A stretch of 64,000 nucleotides of DNA, taken from the NCBI RefSeq assembly GCF_031157835.1, contig NZ_JAVIDR010000001.1:310001-374000 (forward strand). The letters are read 5' to 3'. Below the pieces are notes generated by a model that had not been told where the DNA came from, did not search any database, and saw only the letters and a program-made list of their open reading frames with translations. The stretch is from Acinetobacter rudis (lineage in GTDB: Bacteria; Pseudomonadota; Gammaproteobacteria; Pseudomonadales; Moraxellaceae). Below are positions 19,298 to 28,729 of the stretch, piece by piece. How positions within the stretch are numbered: position 1 is the stretch's first letter; each line of letters starts with the position of its first letter. Position numbers and translations under genes: made by a program.

Positions 19298-19324
19298 AGC
19301 CCTGGCCTAAAGTCAGGGCTTTAT
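19298..19324 (+). terminator. Terminator-like hairpin after prs
   Basis: Stem AAGCCCTG / CAGGGCTT with an internal GCCTAAAGT loop. The T tail is short, so partial read-through into rplY is possible. Confidence 0.65.
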
Positions 19325-19377
19325 CACACTAAACTGGTCGAAGGTTTAGTCTATTTAAACTCAATGAGGATTTGCTC

Positions 19378-19674
19378 ATGGCAAACTTTACATTAAATGC
19401 GCAAGCACGTGCTGAAGATCTACAAGGGAAAGGTTCGAGCCGCCGCCTACGTCTTCAAGCGCAAGTTCCTGCTATCATCTATGGTGGTGATGCTGAACCT
19501 GTAGCTGTAACTTTAGAACTTCGTGAGCTTGTTAAAGCTTTAGAAAGCAATGCTTTCTTTGAAGAAGTAATCGAAATCAAAATTGGTGATAAAGTAGAAA
19601 ACGTTAAAATCCAAGCGATGCAACGTCACCCTGCTAAAAACACACCAATGCACGCTGACTTCAAACGTGCTTAA
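19378..19674 (+). CDS. rplY: 50S ribosomal protein L25
   Basis: Binds 5S rRNA in the large subunit. 98 residues, the short single-domain form as in E. coli rather than the longer TL5/CTC type. The start MANFTLNAQARAEDLQGKGSSRRL region is typical, with GKGSSRRLR contacting 5S rRNA. A GAGGA ribosome binding site at 19366-19370 lies seven bases before the ATG at 19378 and decides against an in-frame TTG six bases upstream. Pth follows 23 bases later, so the two likely form a unit. Confidence 0.95.
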   Translation: MANFTLNAQARAEDLQGKGSSRRLRLQAQVPAIIYGGDAEPVAVTLELRELVKALESNAFFEEVIEIKIGDKVENVKIQAMQRHPAKNTPMHADFKRA

Positions 19675-19697
19675 GTGTTAAGAAAGGCGTCAAATTC

Positions 19698-20276
19698 GTG
19701 TCGAATATTTCGCTGATCGTCGGTTTGGGCAACCCTGGAAAGGAGTATGCCCAAACTCGCCACAATGCTGGATTTTGGTTTGTTGAGCAAATCGCAGATC
19801 GTTATAACATCCCCCTCAAAATCGATACAAAATTCCATGGCCTCAGTGGGCGTGGCAATATTGAAGGCCACGATGTGCGCCTCCTCCTTCCAAGCACTTT
19901 CATGAACCGTTCAGGTCAAAGTGTTGTTCCTTTTGCCAAGTTTTATCAAATTGCTCCAGAATCAATTTTAATTGCCCATGACGAGTTGGATATGAATCCA
20001 GGCGTTATTCGCTTAAAATCTGGTGGTGGTCATGGTGGACATAATGGCTTAAAGGATATCGTGCCGCATATCGGTGCAAACTTCCAACGTTTAAGAATTG
20101 GTATTGGTCATCCTGGCAGTAAAGAGTTAGTTTCTGGCCATGTATTGAGTAAAGCACCAAGTAGTGAACAAAACTTAATGGATGATGCTATTCATCATGC
20201 ATTATCTCGTTTATCTCTGCTCGTCGATGGTGAAATTCAACAAGCCATGAACCAAATTAACGCTTATAAGCCCTAA
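19698..20276 (+). CDS. pth: Peptidyl-tRNA hydrolase
   Basis: Recycles tRNA by cleaving peptidyl-tRNA that drops off ribosomes. 192 residues. Active-site residues expected from E. coli are present: Asn12 (GLGNPG), His22 (RHNAGFWFVE) and Asp in AHDELDM, plus the GGGHGGHNGLKDI loop. It begins with GTG at 19698; no in-frame ATG would preserve the conserved N-terminus. rplY-pth order is common in gammaproteobacteria. Confidence 0.96.
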   Translation: MSNISLIVGLGNPGKEYAQTRHNAGFWFVEQIADRYNIPLKIDTKFHGLSGRGNIEGHDVRLLLPSTFMNRSGQSVVPFAKFYQIAPESILIAHDELDMNPGVIRLKSGGGHGGHNGLKDIVPHIGANFQRLRIGIGHPGSKELVSGHVLSKAPSSEQNLMDDAIHHALSRLSLLVDGEIQQAMNQINAYKP

Positions 20277-20429
20277 GATTTCCAAGCAACTGTTTAGTCT
20301 CACGCTTAACATCTTGTTATTATATTAAGTTAGGCGCAAACTGCAGCGGTTCGGACACTAATCATTTCGGATAAGACAATAACACTCGGCATTTGACTCA
20401 AACTCAAGTCTAATCAGGAGACGCAAACC

Positions 20430-20810
20430 GTGCTATCTCGTTTATTAAAATGCAAAATCCATCGCGCAGTCGTTAGTCATGCAGAATTACACTATGAAGG
20501 TTCATGTGCAATTGATGGTACGCTTATGGACCTTGCAGGCATTCGTGAATATGAAGAGATTCATGTATGGAATGTGACTAATGGCAAACGTTTTACAACT
20601 TATGCGATTCGTGGTGAAAATGATTCCGGCATTATTTCTGTAAATGGTGGTGCTGCACACCAAGCAGACGTTGGTGATCTTGTAATTATTGCGACTTTTG
20701 GTGATTTCACCGAATTTGAAGCAGAACACCATAAACCACGTCTCGTTTATGCGAATCCAGATAATACTGTAAATCACACGGCAAACTGTATTCCAGTTCA
20801 AGTCGCCTAA
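20430..20810 (+). CDS. panD: Aspartate 1-decarboxylase precursor
   Basis: Pyruvoyl enzyme that makes beta-alanine for pantothenate and CoA. The proenzyme cleaves itself between Gly24 and Ser25 (HYEGSCAID), the Ser becoming the pyruvoyl group; both residues are present. 126 residues, normal. GTG start at 20430 with AGGAG a few bases upstream (caggagacgcaaacc). A 150-base leader separates it from pth, so it probably has its own promoter. It ends in a terminator. Confidence 0.96.
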   Translation: MLSRLLKCKIHRAVVSHAELHYEGSCAIDGTLMDLAGIREYEEIHVWNVTNGKRFTTYAIRGENDSGIISVNGGAAHQADVGDLVIIATFGDFTEFEAEHHKPRLVYANPDNTVNHTANCIPVQVA

Positions 20811-20825
20811 TTGATTTGCATACTT

Positions 20826-20855
20826 AAAAGTCCGATGCTATATCGGACTTTTTTA
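20826..20855 (+). terminator. Rho-independent terminator of panD
   Basis: Stem AAAAGTCCGAT / ATCGGACTTTT with a 5-base loop and T run. Confidence 0.93.
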
Positions 20856-20958
20856 TTTGAATAGCATTTTAAGTTCAATATATATGCTTAAAATGTAATC
20901 GCTTTTCATTTGCAAGCCCTCGCCTTACTTTAATATCGATGTATACTACATATACATC

Positions 20959-21122
20959 GCTTCAGGGCGGGGTGTAATTCCCCACCGGTGGTAAGTTAAA
21001 CATTTTCAATTGAAAGATCATGCTTTAATCAGCCCACGAGCTAATCAACAATACACTAATTGTTGTTTGGCAGATTTGGTGAAAAACCAAAGCCGACGGT
21101 ATAGTCCGGATGAAAGAAGACG
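20959..21122 (+). promoter_or_regulatory. FMN riboswitch (RFN element)
   Basis: The RFN core is recognisable: TTCAGGGCGGGGTGTAATTC at its 5' side, then CCCCACCGGTGGTA, a variable hairpin arm (about 21000-21075), then GGTGAAAAACC, AAGCCGACGGTATAGTCCGG and ATGAAAGAAGACG closing P1. It lies about 100 bases before the ribB ATG, the usual place for gammaproteobacterial FMN sensing. The linker to ribB has no strong intrinsic terminator, so control may be at translation start or by Rho. This is a leader, not coding sequence, although the frame stays open through part of it. Confidence 0.95.
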
Positions 21123-21219
21123 ACATCGCCAGTATCCCTTTTCGGGGAAGCTGCTGCGAGCCTGTTTCCATCATGTCCTGAAATGTTCCCACGTACCTAT
21201 AAATTACGAGAGCGTTTCA

Positions 21220-21879
21220 ATGTCTAGTTTAATCCAATCTGAAATTTTCTTTGCAGCCCTTAGTCCTGCAGAACAACGTATACAACAAGCCCTTCAAGAT
21301 TTACGCCAAGGTAAACCCATCGTCGTAATGGATGACTTTGATCGTGAAAATGAGGCAGATTTAATTGTTGCTGCTGAAACACTCAATGTTGAAACCATGG
21401 CACGTATGATTCGTGATGGTTCAGGTATTGTTTGCCTTTGTCTTACAGAGGAAACGGCTGACCACTTAGAATTACCAGCAATGGTTCGTGACAACTCTAG
21501 CCAATTCCGTACTGCATTTACCGTGACCATCGAAGCAGCAGAAGGTGTAACCACTGGTGTTTCTGCACAAGACCGCGTCACCACAATTCAAGCTGCCATC
21601 CGAGATGGTGCCGTTGCGAGTGATCTCAATCGTCCAGGACACGTTTTTCCATTACGTGCACGTGAAGGTGGCGTCCTCACCCGTCGTGGCCACACAGAAT
21701 CTTCCGTTGACCTAGCACGTATGGCTGGTTTAAAACCTGCTGGTGTACTCTGTGAACTCACAAATCAAGATGGTTCTATGTCAGCAGGCATTCAAGTATT
21801 GTCTTATGCACAAACCCATCAACTAACAGTCATTAACGTTGAAGAAATTGTGCAATATCGCTTAACACACAATATCTAA
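21220..21879 (+). CDS. ribB: 3,4-dihydroxy-2-butanone 4-phosphate synthase
   Basis: Converts ribulose 5-phosphate to DHBP and formate for riboflavin synthesis. 219 residues, a single-domain RibB with no GTP cyclohydrolase II fused. Motifs are [12 protein letters not shown] (acidic metal-binding loop), [16 protein letters not shown] and [16 protein letters not shown] chose the ATG at 21220 ([11 protein letters not shown]) because upstream sequence is the riboswitch; a GAGAG precedes it at suitable distance. FMN should repress it through the riboswitch. The gene is monocistronic with its own terminator. Confidence 0.95.
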   Translation: MSSLIQSEIFFAALSPAEQRIQQALQDLRQGKPIVVMDDFDRENEADLIVAAETLNVETMARMIRDGSGIVCLCLTEETADHLELPAMVRDNSSQFRTAFTVTIEAAEGVTTGVSAQDRVTTIQAAIRDGAVASDLNRPGHVFPLRAREGGVLTRRGHTESSVDLARMAGLKPAGVLCELTNQDGSMSAGIQVLSYAQTHQLTVINVEEIVQYRLTHNI

Positions 21880-21900
21880 GTCTTTTCAATAGCAAATTTT

Positions 21901-21936
21901 AAGCCTAGGTTATCTACAGCCTAGGCTTATTTTTTT
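21901..21936 (+). terminator. Rho-independent terminator of ribB
   Basis: Stem AAGCCTAGG / CCTAGGCTT with a 10-base loop, followed by A and six T residues. The opposite strand lacks a T run, so it serves ribB mainly. Confidence 0.9.
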
Positions 21937-21940
21937 CGAA

Positions 21941-22453
21941 TCACTTGAGTTGCGTTGGCCACTTTTGCTTGGAAAAACTGTTATTCACAATATAAGCAAT
22001 CAGCACCAAAATGATCGCACCAGTTAATACTGGAAAAAAGAGGAAATGCCACGAATAATCAAATTGATTTGCTGTTAATAAAATCACCAAAGGATTTGCG
22101 CCTGCTGGTGGATGTACACAAGCAAAATACTGCATCAAAGCAATAGCCACCCCTACAGCCAAAGCAATGGCCCAAATACTATTACCAAACAACTTTAAAA
22201 TAATTAAACCAACCGCAGCTGCAAGTACATGCCCCAAAATAACATTACGTGGTTGTGCTAAAGGCGATTGTGAAACAGCATAAAGTAAAACACAACTTGC
22301 TCCAAAAGGCGCCATAATCATTGGTTGCTGTGACCACTGACTCAACAATAATAAACATAAAATACTCAAACTCGCACCACATAAAGCACGTAAAATTTCA
22401 GTATTACTGGGTCTAACTTTAGGCTTAATAAAATGAAGAATCGACACGTCCAT
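21941..22453 (-). CDS. HPP-family integral membrane protein
   Basis: 170 residues with four or five hydrophobic helices and the family motif VHPPAGANP that gives the family its name. In cyanobacteria and plastids, HPP proteins transport nitrite, but that function is not established for gammaproteobacterial members. Monocistronic, convergent with ribB and divergent from a TetR regulator 86 bases away, which may control it. Confidence 0.85.
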   Translation of the reverse strand: MDVSILHFIKPKVRPSNTEILRALCGASLSILCLLLLSQWSQQPMIMAPFGASCVLLYAVSQSPLAQPRNVILGHVLAAAVGLIILKLFGNSIWAIALAVGVAIALMQYFACVHPPAGANPLVILLTANQFDYSWHFLFFPVLTGAIILVLIAYIVNNSFSKQKWPTQLK

Positions 22454-22539
22454 CCCCTATGCTTGATTCTATCAGGATAATAATTTAAAATTGAAAAATA
22501 GTACAGATCTGTACTAATTGCAACAAGGATTTTTCCCAC

Positions 22540-23097
22540 ATGTCTAAATCAGCAAAAAAAATATTATGTACAGCCGAACAACTGTTTAATCAGCATAGCT
22601 TTGTCGCTGTAGGTGTAGATTTAATTCGTGATCAATCTGGATGCTCTAAAACAACGCTTTACACTTACTACCAAAATAAACAACATTTAATCTTAGCTGT
22701 TCTCAAACAGCGCCATGAAAACTTCCAACATGGTCTTACCACAAGTGTTGGCCAACTCACCGCTCAGGCTGCCTTAGATGCAATTTTTGCTTGGCACATT
22801 GATTGGTTTCAAAGTGAACAATTCAAAGGCTGTCTTTTTGTACGTGCGGTTGCAGAATCTGATCGAAATGAGCAGGAAATCAAAGCGATTGCCCAAGAAC
22901 ACAAGCGCTGGCTCAGACAATTCATTTTGCAATATTGTCAAAACTGGGTGCATGCAAATGAAATCGCCTTACTCTATTTTCATCAACTGGAAGGATTATC
23001 AAGTCGCTTTATGGTTGAAGGTTTTGATGCCGATGTGGCGACACAATGTAAAAAACAACTTGATCTCATTGTTAATTTATTAGAGCAAAATAAATAA
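22540..23097 (+). CDS. TetR-family transcriptional regulator
   Basis: 185 residues. The N-terminal helix-turn-helix is typical: AKKILCTAEQLFNQHSFVAV followed by GCSKTTLYTYYQNKQHLI. The C-terminal ligand domain has no recognisable specificity. It is divergent from the HPP-family gene and convergent with a LysE-type exporter, so either may be its target. The ligand cannot be predicted. Confidence 0.9.
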   Translation: MSKSAKKILCTAEQLFNQHSFVAVGVDLIRDQSGCSKTTLYTYYQNKQHLILAVLKQRHENFQHGLTTSVGQLTAQAALDAIFAWHIDWFQSEQFKGCLFVRAVAESDRNEQEIKAIAQEHKRWLRQFILQYCQNWVHANEIALLYFHQLEGLSSRFMVEGFDADVATQCKKQLDLIVNLLEQNK

Positions 23098-23177
23098 GAA
23101 AAATATAATTTCACAGCATAGTTTTACTTGATTTCTAATAACAATCTGGCTGGCTAAAAAGCCAGCTAGTCATAAAT

Positions 23178-23795
23178 TTAATTGCTAAACAATGTGCTGT
23201 AGATTCCATATATTGCAACTAACAATAAGATTCCCCCACAAGCCCCTAACAACTTTGTATACCATCGTGATTTTGCTAAACGGTTAAATGCCAAATACAC
23301 AGCTGTAAGTGTAGAGAAGTCAAGAATAATCCAAGTGAGTGTAAGAATGATCAAGCTTAAATTAATGTCATGACTTACATGAATGAATTGAGGGAAAAAA
23401 GCTGCAAAAAAAATGATGTCCTTTGGATTGGCAATTGCAACTAAAAAGCCTTGTCTGAACCCACCTTGTAAGGCAGTTGATACTTTCATTTCTGCGGTTG
23501 TATCTGTACGTCGTGCTTCTATTAATATCTGCACTGCTAAATAGGCAATATAAGCACAGCCTAATATTTTAACAACAGTAAACCAAAGTGGGTCTATTTT
23601 TAAAAAGCCTTTGAGTATCAAAATAGAAGCTGCAATTAAAAGCAATGAAGCAAAATTGGTCCCAACAATGGTCTGTAAAGCCTTTCGATACCCACCTGTT
23701 AATCCAGCACTTGCAACCAATAACATCACCGACCCAGGAGTTGCAATCATGACCACTACAGCTAAGATATACAGTAATAATTCACTAAAATTCAT
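23178..23795 (-). CDS. LysE/RhtB-family amino acid exporter
   Basis: 205 residues, about six transmembrane helices. The family start is seen in MIATPGSVMLLVASAGLTGGYRKAL, followed by a basic loop and QGFLVAIANPKDIIFFAAFFPQF, a RhtB hallmark. It would export a neutral or basic amino acid or homoserine lactone; substrate unknown. A hairpin GCTGGCT / AGCCAGC at 23149-23166 lies beyond its stop, but has no good T run. Confidence 0.9.
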   Translation of the reverse strand: MNFSELLLYILAVVVMIATPGSVMLLVASAGLTGGYRKALQTIVGTNFASLLLIAASILILKGFLKIDPLWFTVVKILGCAYIAYLAVQILIEARRTDTTAEMKVSTALQGGFRQGFLVAIANPKDIIFFAAFFPQFIHVSHDINLSLIILTLTWIILDFSTLTAVYLAFNRLAKSRWYTKLLGACGGILLLVAIYGIYSTLFSN

Positions 23796-23847
23796 TTACA
23801 CCCTACACGTTTACTACTGTTGTTGCCGTTACTCCAGATCTCTAGCC

Positions 23848-24339
23848 TTAGAGCAACTCCTCTTCATCCCATTGCTGTAAATTATGTTTAATCGAATCTG
23901 CTCTTAACCATGCAAAATCATAACTTGCTGTAGCCAATGCTAGAATACGTTGTTCAAACAATTGCCAAGTTGCTTTCACCTGTTTAGCCTGAATGCCAAG
24001 CCCACTTTCTTCAGCTAGATTTTTATTTTTTTCACATATTTTTAAAGCTTGATAGAGCAAACGCCCCTGACTTGCTGTTGACAAGACACGAATGCGTTTA
24101 CTTTTTATAAAAAGCTGTACTTGCTTCATATCAGCCAAAGCCAACATCGGAACCAAAATCTGATCCAACTGTGCATCTAAACGCGCCCAAACAGCCATAC
24201 GTTCAGCTTCACCGTAGCCATTCCACTGAATAACTTCATGACTAAATCTTCGGCACCCACGGCACACACTGTCCCCAAATACGGTTGAACAACGTCCAGC
24301 ACAAGGTGTTAAAGTTGGTATACGTCGCTGATTACTCAC
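23848..24339 (-). CDS. DUF1289-family protein with C-terminal extension
   Basis: 163 residues. The N-terminal 55 residues form the DUF1289 (YdhL-like) Cys domain: TPCAGRCSTVFGDSVCRGCRR followed by EVIQWNGY, a possible small metal site with Cys13, Cys17, Cys26 and Cys29. Typical members end soon after; this one continues with about 105 mostly helical residues of no recognised domain. It is 52 bases from the LysE-type gene on the same strand and divergent from trhO. Function unknown. Confidence 0.8.
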   Translation of the reverse strand: MSNQRRIPTLTPCAGRCSTVFGDSVCRGCRRFSHEVIQWNGYGEAERMAVWARLDAQLDQILVPMLALADMKQVQLFIKSKRIRVLSTASQGRLLYQALKICEKNKNLAEESGLGIQAKQVKATWQLFEQRILALATASYDFAWLRADSIKHNLQQWDEEELL

Positions 24340-24450
24340 AAATCCTCCATCTTAATCCCATATTCACTTTAAGAGATTCTCGCTTCTAAAATGAATTCGC
24401 GTTAGAATATGCGCCAAATTTTAGCTATCTTAATATATTTGGAGTACTCC

Positions 24451-25383
24451 ATGAACGCTACTGTAGAACAGCTTGCACCTGTAGAACAGCAAGCGAGCAC
24501 TACTTGGGTTGTTGCCGCGCTTTATCAATTTAAAGAAGTCAAAAATGCTGCTGAATTACAACAGCAACTTTTAGCGCTGGTGAAAACCATTAATCTGTGC
24601 GGTACTCTAATTGTTGCGGATGAAGGAATCAATGGTACAGTGGCTGGAGATCGAGCAGCGGTTGATACTATTCACCAATTTTTATTGGATCAAGGCTTTA
24701 CAGCTATGGAGTACAAAGAGTCTCTAAGCCATGATAAACCTTTTCGTAAAATGAAAATTAAACTAAAAAAAGAAATTGTGACATTAGGTGTTGAGGTTAA
24801 ACCGCGTGATTTAGTTGGACATTATCTTGATCCTAAACAGTGGAATGAACTCATTGCACGTGATGATGTTGTTTTAATTGATACACGCAATGACTATGAA
24901 TACAAAGCGGGAACATTTAAAGGGGCAATTGACCCAAAAACAGAAAGTTTCCGTGAGTTTCCAGAGTATGTAAAACAAAATCTAGAGCAACACAAAGACA
25001 AAAAAGTGGCAATGTTCTGTACTGGTGGCATTCGCTGTGAAAAATCAACTTCACTGTTGTTACAAGAAGGTTTTACAGAGGTTTATCACCTTAAAGGTGG
25101 TATCTTAAAATACCTAGAAGAAACCCCAGTTGAAGAGAGTCTTTGGGAAGGTGAATGCTTCGTTTTTGATGGTCGTACAGCCGTTACGCATGGTGTAGAA
25201 GAAGGCGTAAATAGTAAATGTCATGCATGTGGCTGGCCACTCACCCCAGAAGAAGTTGCACTTCCAAGCTATGAACATGGTGTATCTTGTGTTTATTGTA
25301 TTGACAAGACAACTGACAAACAAAAAGGTGGCTTCCGTATGCGTCAATCTCAAATTGCAGCAGCAAAACGTAAACGCCTCTAA
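24451..25383 (+). CDS. trhO: tRNA uridine(34) hydroxylase, rhodanese family (TrhO/YceA)
   Basis: Oxygen-dependent enzyme that makes 5-hydroxyuridine at tRNA position 34, leading to cmo5U. Order of domains: N-terminal UPF0176 domain (about 15-110), rhodanese domain with active Cys in FCTGGIRCEKST, and a C-terminal Cys cluster CHACGWPLT...CVYC that may bind a metal. 310 residues. The ATG at 24451 follows GGAG with six-base spacing and is preferred to an ATG 42 bases upstream. Monocistronic with a bidirectional terminator. Confidence 0.94.
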   Translation: MNATVEQLAPVEQQASTTWVVAALYQFKEVKNAAELQQQLLALVKTINLCGTLIVADEGINGTVAGDRAAVDTIHQFLLDQGFTAMEYKESLSHDKPFRKMKIKLKKEIVTLGVEVKPRDLVGHYLDPKQWNELIARDDVVLIDTRNDYEYKAGTFKGAIDPKTESFREFPEYVKQNLEQHKDKKVAMFCTGGIRCEKSTSLLLQEGFTEVYHLKGGILKYLEETPVEESLWEGECFVFDGRTAVTHGVEEGVNSKCHACGWPLTPEEVALPSYEHGVSCVYCIDKTTDKQKGGFRMRQSQIAAAKRKRL

Positions 25384-25413
25384 GTTTAACCTCTTGGTTT
25401 AAGTCTATTAAAT

Positions 25414-25446
25414 AAAAACCGCAGTTCATTTTGAACTGCGGTTTTC
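25414..25446. terminator. Bidirectional terminator between trhO and the UPF0149 gene
   Basis: Perfect 14-bp stem AAAACCGCAGTTCA / TGAACTGCGGTTTT with TTT loop. T-rich tails are present on both strands, fitting two convergent genes. Confidence 0.93.
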
Positions 25447-25478
25447 TTTGATTAACACATCGTTATTAGGTGTTGATC

Positions 25479-26003
25479 TTATTCTGGACTGTGATACATC
25501 AAATAAATATCATTTAAATTCTCAGGAATTTCTTCAGCAATTTCATCCATCAACTGACCATTACGACGGAAAGACTCCATTTGTGGATCTTCTTCATCAA
25601 TGCCACTAAAAACCATCATAGGTAAAGTCAAATCAACCAACTGCTCTTCAAATTCAGGTGCAAACCATGCATCCTCATTCAAGAACATTGCATCAACAAA
25701 ACCAACACTCCAGTCCCCTAAGCTCGAATCAACAGAAGCTTCCTCAATTTCAAAAGGAAAATCGATTCCTTCCTCATTAGCCAAATTCTGACGCAACTCT
25801 GCAAGCCAAAGTTTTACTTGCTCAATCACTAATTTAGGAACTTTGTTCTGATTATTATCAAAAAGTTCATCTAACCAACGATCAAATTGCGGTCCAACAG
25901 CAATGGCAGACAAAAAACCATGAGTAGCAGCAAAATCTAGACCATACTCATTTTGGTCACCATCGAGATAATCACTTAGTACGTCTAAATCTAAGACACT
26001 CAT
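25479..26003 (-). CDS. UPF0149 / YecA-YgfB family protein
   Basis: 174 residues, strongly acidic and mostly helical. The YecA-like N-terminus is recognised from LSDYLDGDQNEYGLDFAATHGFLSAIAVGP, and later from DWSVGFVDAMFLNEDAW. Members of this family have no defined enzymatic role; the SEC-C zinc motif found at the end of some YecA proteins is absent. It converges with trhO. Confidence 0.88.
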   Translation of the reverse strand: MSVLDLDVLSDYLDGDQNEYGLDFAATHGFLSAIAVGPQFDRWLDELFDNNQNKVPKLVIEQVKLWLAELRQNLANEEGIDFPFEIEEASVDSSLGDWSVGFVDAMFLNEDAWFAPEFEEQLVDLTLPMMVFSGIDEEDPQMESFRRNGQLMDEIAEEIPENLNDIYLMYHSPE

Positions 26004-26154
26004 TTCAATTCCAGCGTAGTTTTCAATAGGTAATTAGCATAACATTTTCATTTCAAACTGTAATCACCACAAAGATGACTATTTGCGCTCTCTGTACAGT
26101 AAAGTACAGTCAACGCCATTACTTTTATCAGATTGCTCTAAAATACTTCATGAT

Positions 26155-26352
26155 TTATTCATCTTCTTCGTCATCATCAAAATCGTAATCATAATCTTTT
26201 AATTCACGATCTAGCCGACGTTGCGCGAGTAACTCATCAATGAGTCTACGTTTTTCCAATGATTCTTTAGCACTAAGCTTCCCAGTTGACTCATCAAAGC
26301 CAACTTCATCATCGCCAAAATTATCATCTAATTCAAAATCGGTTGAAGACAC
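26155..26352 (-). CDS. PA3496-family small acidic protein
   Basis: 65 residues. An acidic N-terminus, a central basic helix KRRLIDELLAQRRLDRELKDY, and an all-acidic Asp/Glu C-terminus. This layout matches the small PA3496 family often annotated as putative envelope integrity protein, a name I cannot support from sequence. It has no signal peptide or membrane helix. Divergent from rpoD across 361 bases. Confidence 0.7.
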   Translation of the reverse strand: MSSTDFELDDNFGDDEVGFDESTGKLSAKESLEKRRLIDELLAQRRLDRELKDYDYDFDDDEEDE

Positions 26353-26713
26353 AAGTACTACCTCGGTTAAAAAAATTAAATGGGCCTAGCCGCTATTTAT
26401 ATTTGTTAAATATACTTGTCAAGGATTATTTTGAAATTTGACAAATAACCGCAATATTCTTCTTTATTTGACTTTTTTCTGTATGGGTTCTATGTCATGA
26501 TGCGACACTTAATCAATTTGCTTCAAATCAATGAATAATTTTGCCGTTGGGCTTGAAATATCTCAACATAGCCCCAATTAATCGAACAACAAGTGTTAAA
26601 TCAAAAGATTCATAACATGTTAGCGTACTAAATTATCATGATTAATTTTAACTAAATTGTGCTATCATGCACGGTTTTCGACTGCCACAGATTCAACAAA
26701 GAGTAAGCAAAAG
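26353..26713. other. Promoter region of rpoD
   Basis: 361 AT-rich bases with no gene. A clear extended -10 element TGCTATCAT lies at 26660-26668, giving a leader of about 40 bases to the rpoD ATG. Upstream, TTGACT (26468-26473) with TATGTC 17 bases later may be a second promoter. No further elements are recognised. Confidence 0.55.
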
Positions 26714-28603
26714 ATGAGCGATATGCATTCCCCTACTTCACAGGTAGCGGCTCTGATTAGCCGAGGCAAAGAACAAGGTTACTTAACCTACGCTGAGGTT
26801 AACGATCATCTTCCAGACTCCATCACTGAAAGCGAACAGATTGAAGACATTATTCAAATGCTTCAAGACGTGGGTATTCCTGTACATGAGCGTGCGCCTG
26901 AATCTGACGACACCATGTTCGAAGGTAATACCGAAGGTACTGATGAAGTTGCAGAGGAAGAAGCTGCTGCCGTATTGGCTTCCGTTGAAAATGAACCTGG
27001 TCGTACTACAGACCCTGTACGTATGTATATGCGTGAAATGGGTACGGTTGAACTCCTTACACGCGAAGGCGAAATTAGTATTGCAAAACGTATCGAAGAA
27101 GGTATTCGAGATGTTTTACACTCTATCGCCTACTGGCCAAATGCCGTTGAAGTGGTATTGACAGAATACAAAGAATACCAAAATGGTGAACGCCGTTTAG
27201 CCGACATTCTTTCAGGCTATCTTGATCCAGAAACAAATGATGAAATTCCTGAAGTCCTTGTTGATGAAGAAGAAATCGACGAAGATGATGATCGCAGCAA
27301 TTCGAACAAACCGACCAAAGACGTTAAATTAGATGACGACGAGGAAGAGGAAGAAGAAAGCGATTCTGAAGATGAAGCAGAGTCAGGCCCAGATCCAGAA
27401 ATTGCACGTGTGCGTTTTGAAGAACTTGAAGCAGCTTGGAATCAAGCTAAACAAGTGATTGCTAAAAATGGTCGTAACAGTGCTGAAGCCAATGAGGCAA
27501 TGCAATCTTTAGCAACAATCTTCATGATGTTTAAGTTTACACCACGCCTTTTTGATGCTATTTCAGACATGATTCGTGGAACTCATGAACAAATTCGTAC
27601 TTCTGAACGTGAAGTTATGCGTTATGCAGTTCGTCGCGGCCGCATGGATCGTACACAGTTCCGTACATCTTTCCCGTCACAGGAATCTAATCCTGCATGG
27701 TTAGATCAACAAATTGCTAAAGCTTCTCCAGAAGTAAAAGTACATTTAGAAAAAGTACGTCCAGATATCTTGGCATTCCAACAAAAGATTGCCGATATTG
27801 AAGCGGATTTAAGTCTTAATGTAAAAGAAATTAAAGACATTTCTAAACGTATGGCGATTGGTGAAGCCAAAGCACGCCGTGCGAAAAAAGAAATGATCGA
27901 AGCCAACTTACGTTTGGTTATTTCAATTGCGAAAAAATATACAAACCGTGGTTTGCAATTCCTCGACTTAATTCAAGAAGGTAACATCGGCTTAATGAAA
28001 GCTGTTGATAAATTTGAATATCGTCGTGGATATAAGTTCTCAACTTATGCAACTTGGTGGATTCGTCAGGCCATTACACGTTCCATTGCTGACCAAGCAC
28101 GTACCATTCGTATTCCTGTACACATGATTGAAACGATTAATAAAATTAATCGTGTATCTCGTCAGTTACTACAAGAAATGGGCCGTGAACCAACACCTGA
28201 GGAATTAGGTGAACGTTTAGAAATGGACGAAGTTAAAGTTCGTAAGGTGCTGAAAATCGCCAAAGAACCAATTTCAATGGAAACACCTATTGGTGATGAT
28301 GAAGATTCGCACTTGGGTGACTTCATTGAAGATAGCAACATCACCTCTCCTGTTGATGCTGCAACTTCTGAAGGCTTAAAAGAAGCAACACGTGAAGTTT
28401 TAGAAAACTTGACTGAACGAGAAGCTAAAGTACTTAAAATGCGTTTTGGTATTGATATGCCAACTGACCATACTTTAGAGGAAGTGGGCAAGCAATTTGA
28501 TGTAACACGTGAACGTATTCGTCAGATTGAAGCAAAAGCATTACGTAAATTGCGCCACCCTTCACGTTCAGAACATCTACGCTCATTCCTTGAGAATGAC
28601 TGA
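26714..28603 (+). CDS. rpoD: RNA polymerase primary sigma factor RpoD (sigma-70)
   Basis: Housekeeping sigma factor. Region 1.1 is at the start ([18 protein letters not shown]). Region 1.2 begins at [21 protein letters not shown] non-conserved region holds a long acidic Asp/Glu-rich stretch (about 190-240). Regions 2.1-2.4 include [20 protein letters not shown], and region 4.2 is [20 protein letters not shown]. 629 residues from the ATG at 26714, preceded by GAG-rich sequence; an in-frame upstream start would add non-homologous residues. A classical MLST gene in Acinetobacter. Unlike in E. coli it is separated from dnaG. Confidence 0.97.
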   Translation: MSDMHSPTSQVAALISRGKEQGYLTYAEVNDHLPDSITESEQIEDIIQMLQDVGIPVHERAPESDDTMFEGNTEGTDEVAEEEAAAVLASVENEPGRTTDPVRMYMREMGTVELLTREGEISIAKRIEEGIRDVLHSIAYWPNAVEVVLTEYKEYQNGERRLADILSGYLDPETNDEIPEVLVDEEEIDEDDDRSNSNKPTKDVKLDDDEEEEEESDSEDEAESGPDPEIARVRFEELEAAWNQAKQVIAKNGRNSAEANEAMQSLATIFMMFKFTPRLFDAISDMIRGTHEQIRTSEREVMRYAVRRGRMDRTQFRTSFPSQESNPAWLDQQIAKASPEVKVHLEKVRPDILAFQQKIADIEADLSLNVKEIKDISKRMAIGEAKARRAKKEMIEANLRLVISIAKKYTNRGLQFLDLIQEGNIGLMKAVDKFEYRRGYKFSTYATWWIRQAITRSIADQARTIRIPVHMIETINKINRVSRQLLQEMGREPTPEELGERLEMDEVKVRKVLKIAKEPISMETPIGDDEDSHLGDFIEDSNITSPVDAATSEGLKEATREVLENLTEREAKVLKMRFGIDMPTDHTLEEVGKQFDVTRERIRQIEAKALRKLRHPSRSEHLRSFLEND

Positions 28604-28680
28604 TAGTTGAATTGCGATGAATCAAATGATGAAACAACTTGTTTTTGTTTGATTCATCCCCATATTAGTACCAAGTTTAT

Positions 28681-28708
28681 AAAACGCCTGCTCAAGCAGG
28701 CGTTTTTC
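28681..28708 (+). terminator. Rho-independent terminator of rpoD
   Basis: Perfect 12-bp stem AAAACGCCTGCT / AGCAGGCGTTTT with a CA loop and T run, ending just before the ribosome binding site of the next gene. Confidence 0.93.
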
Positions 28709-28729
28709 ATACATCATGAGAGTAAAACT

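Noticed and set aside
23149..23166. Hairpin GCTGGCT / AGCCAGC between the TetR and LysE-type genes as a terminator
   Set aside because: The stem is good but neither side has a run of T residues, so termination is doubtful and it is only mentioned in passing.
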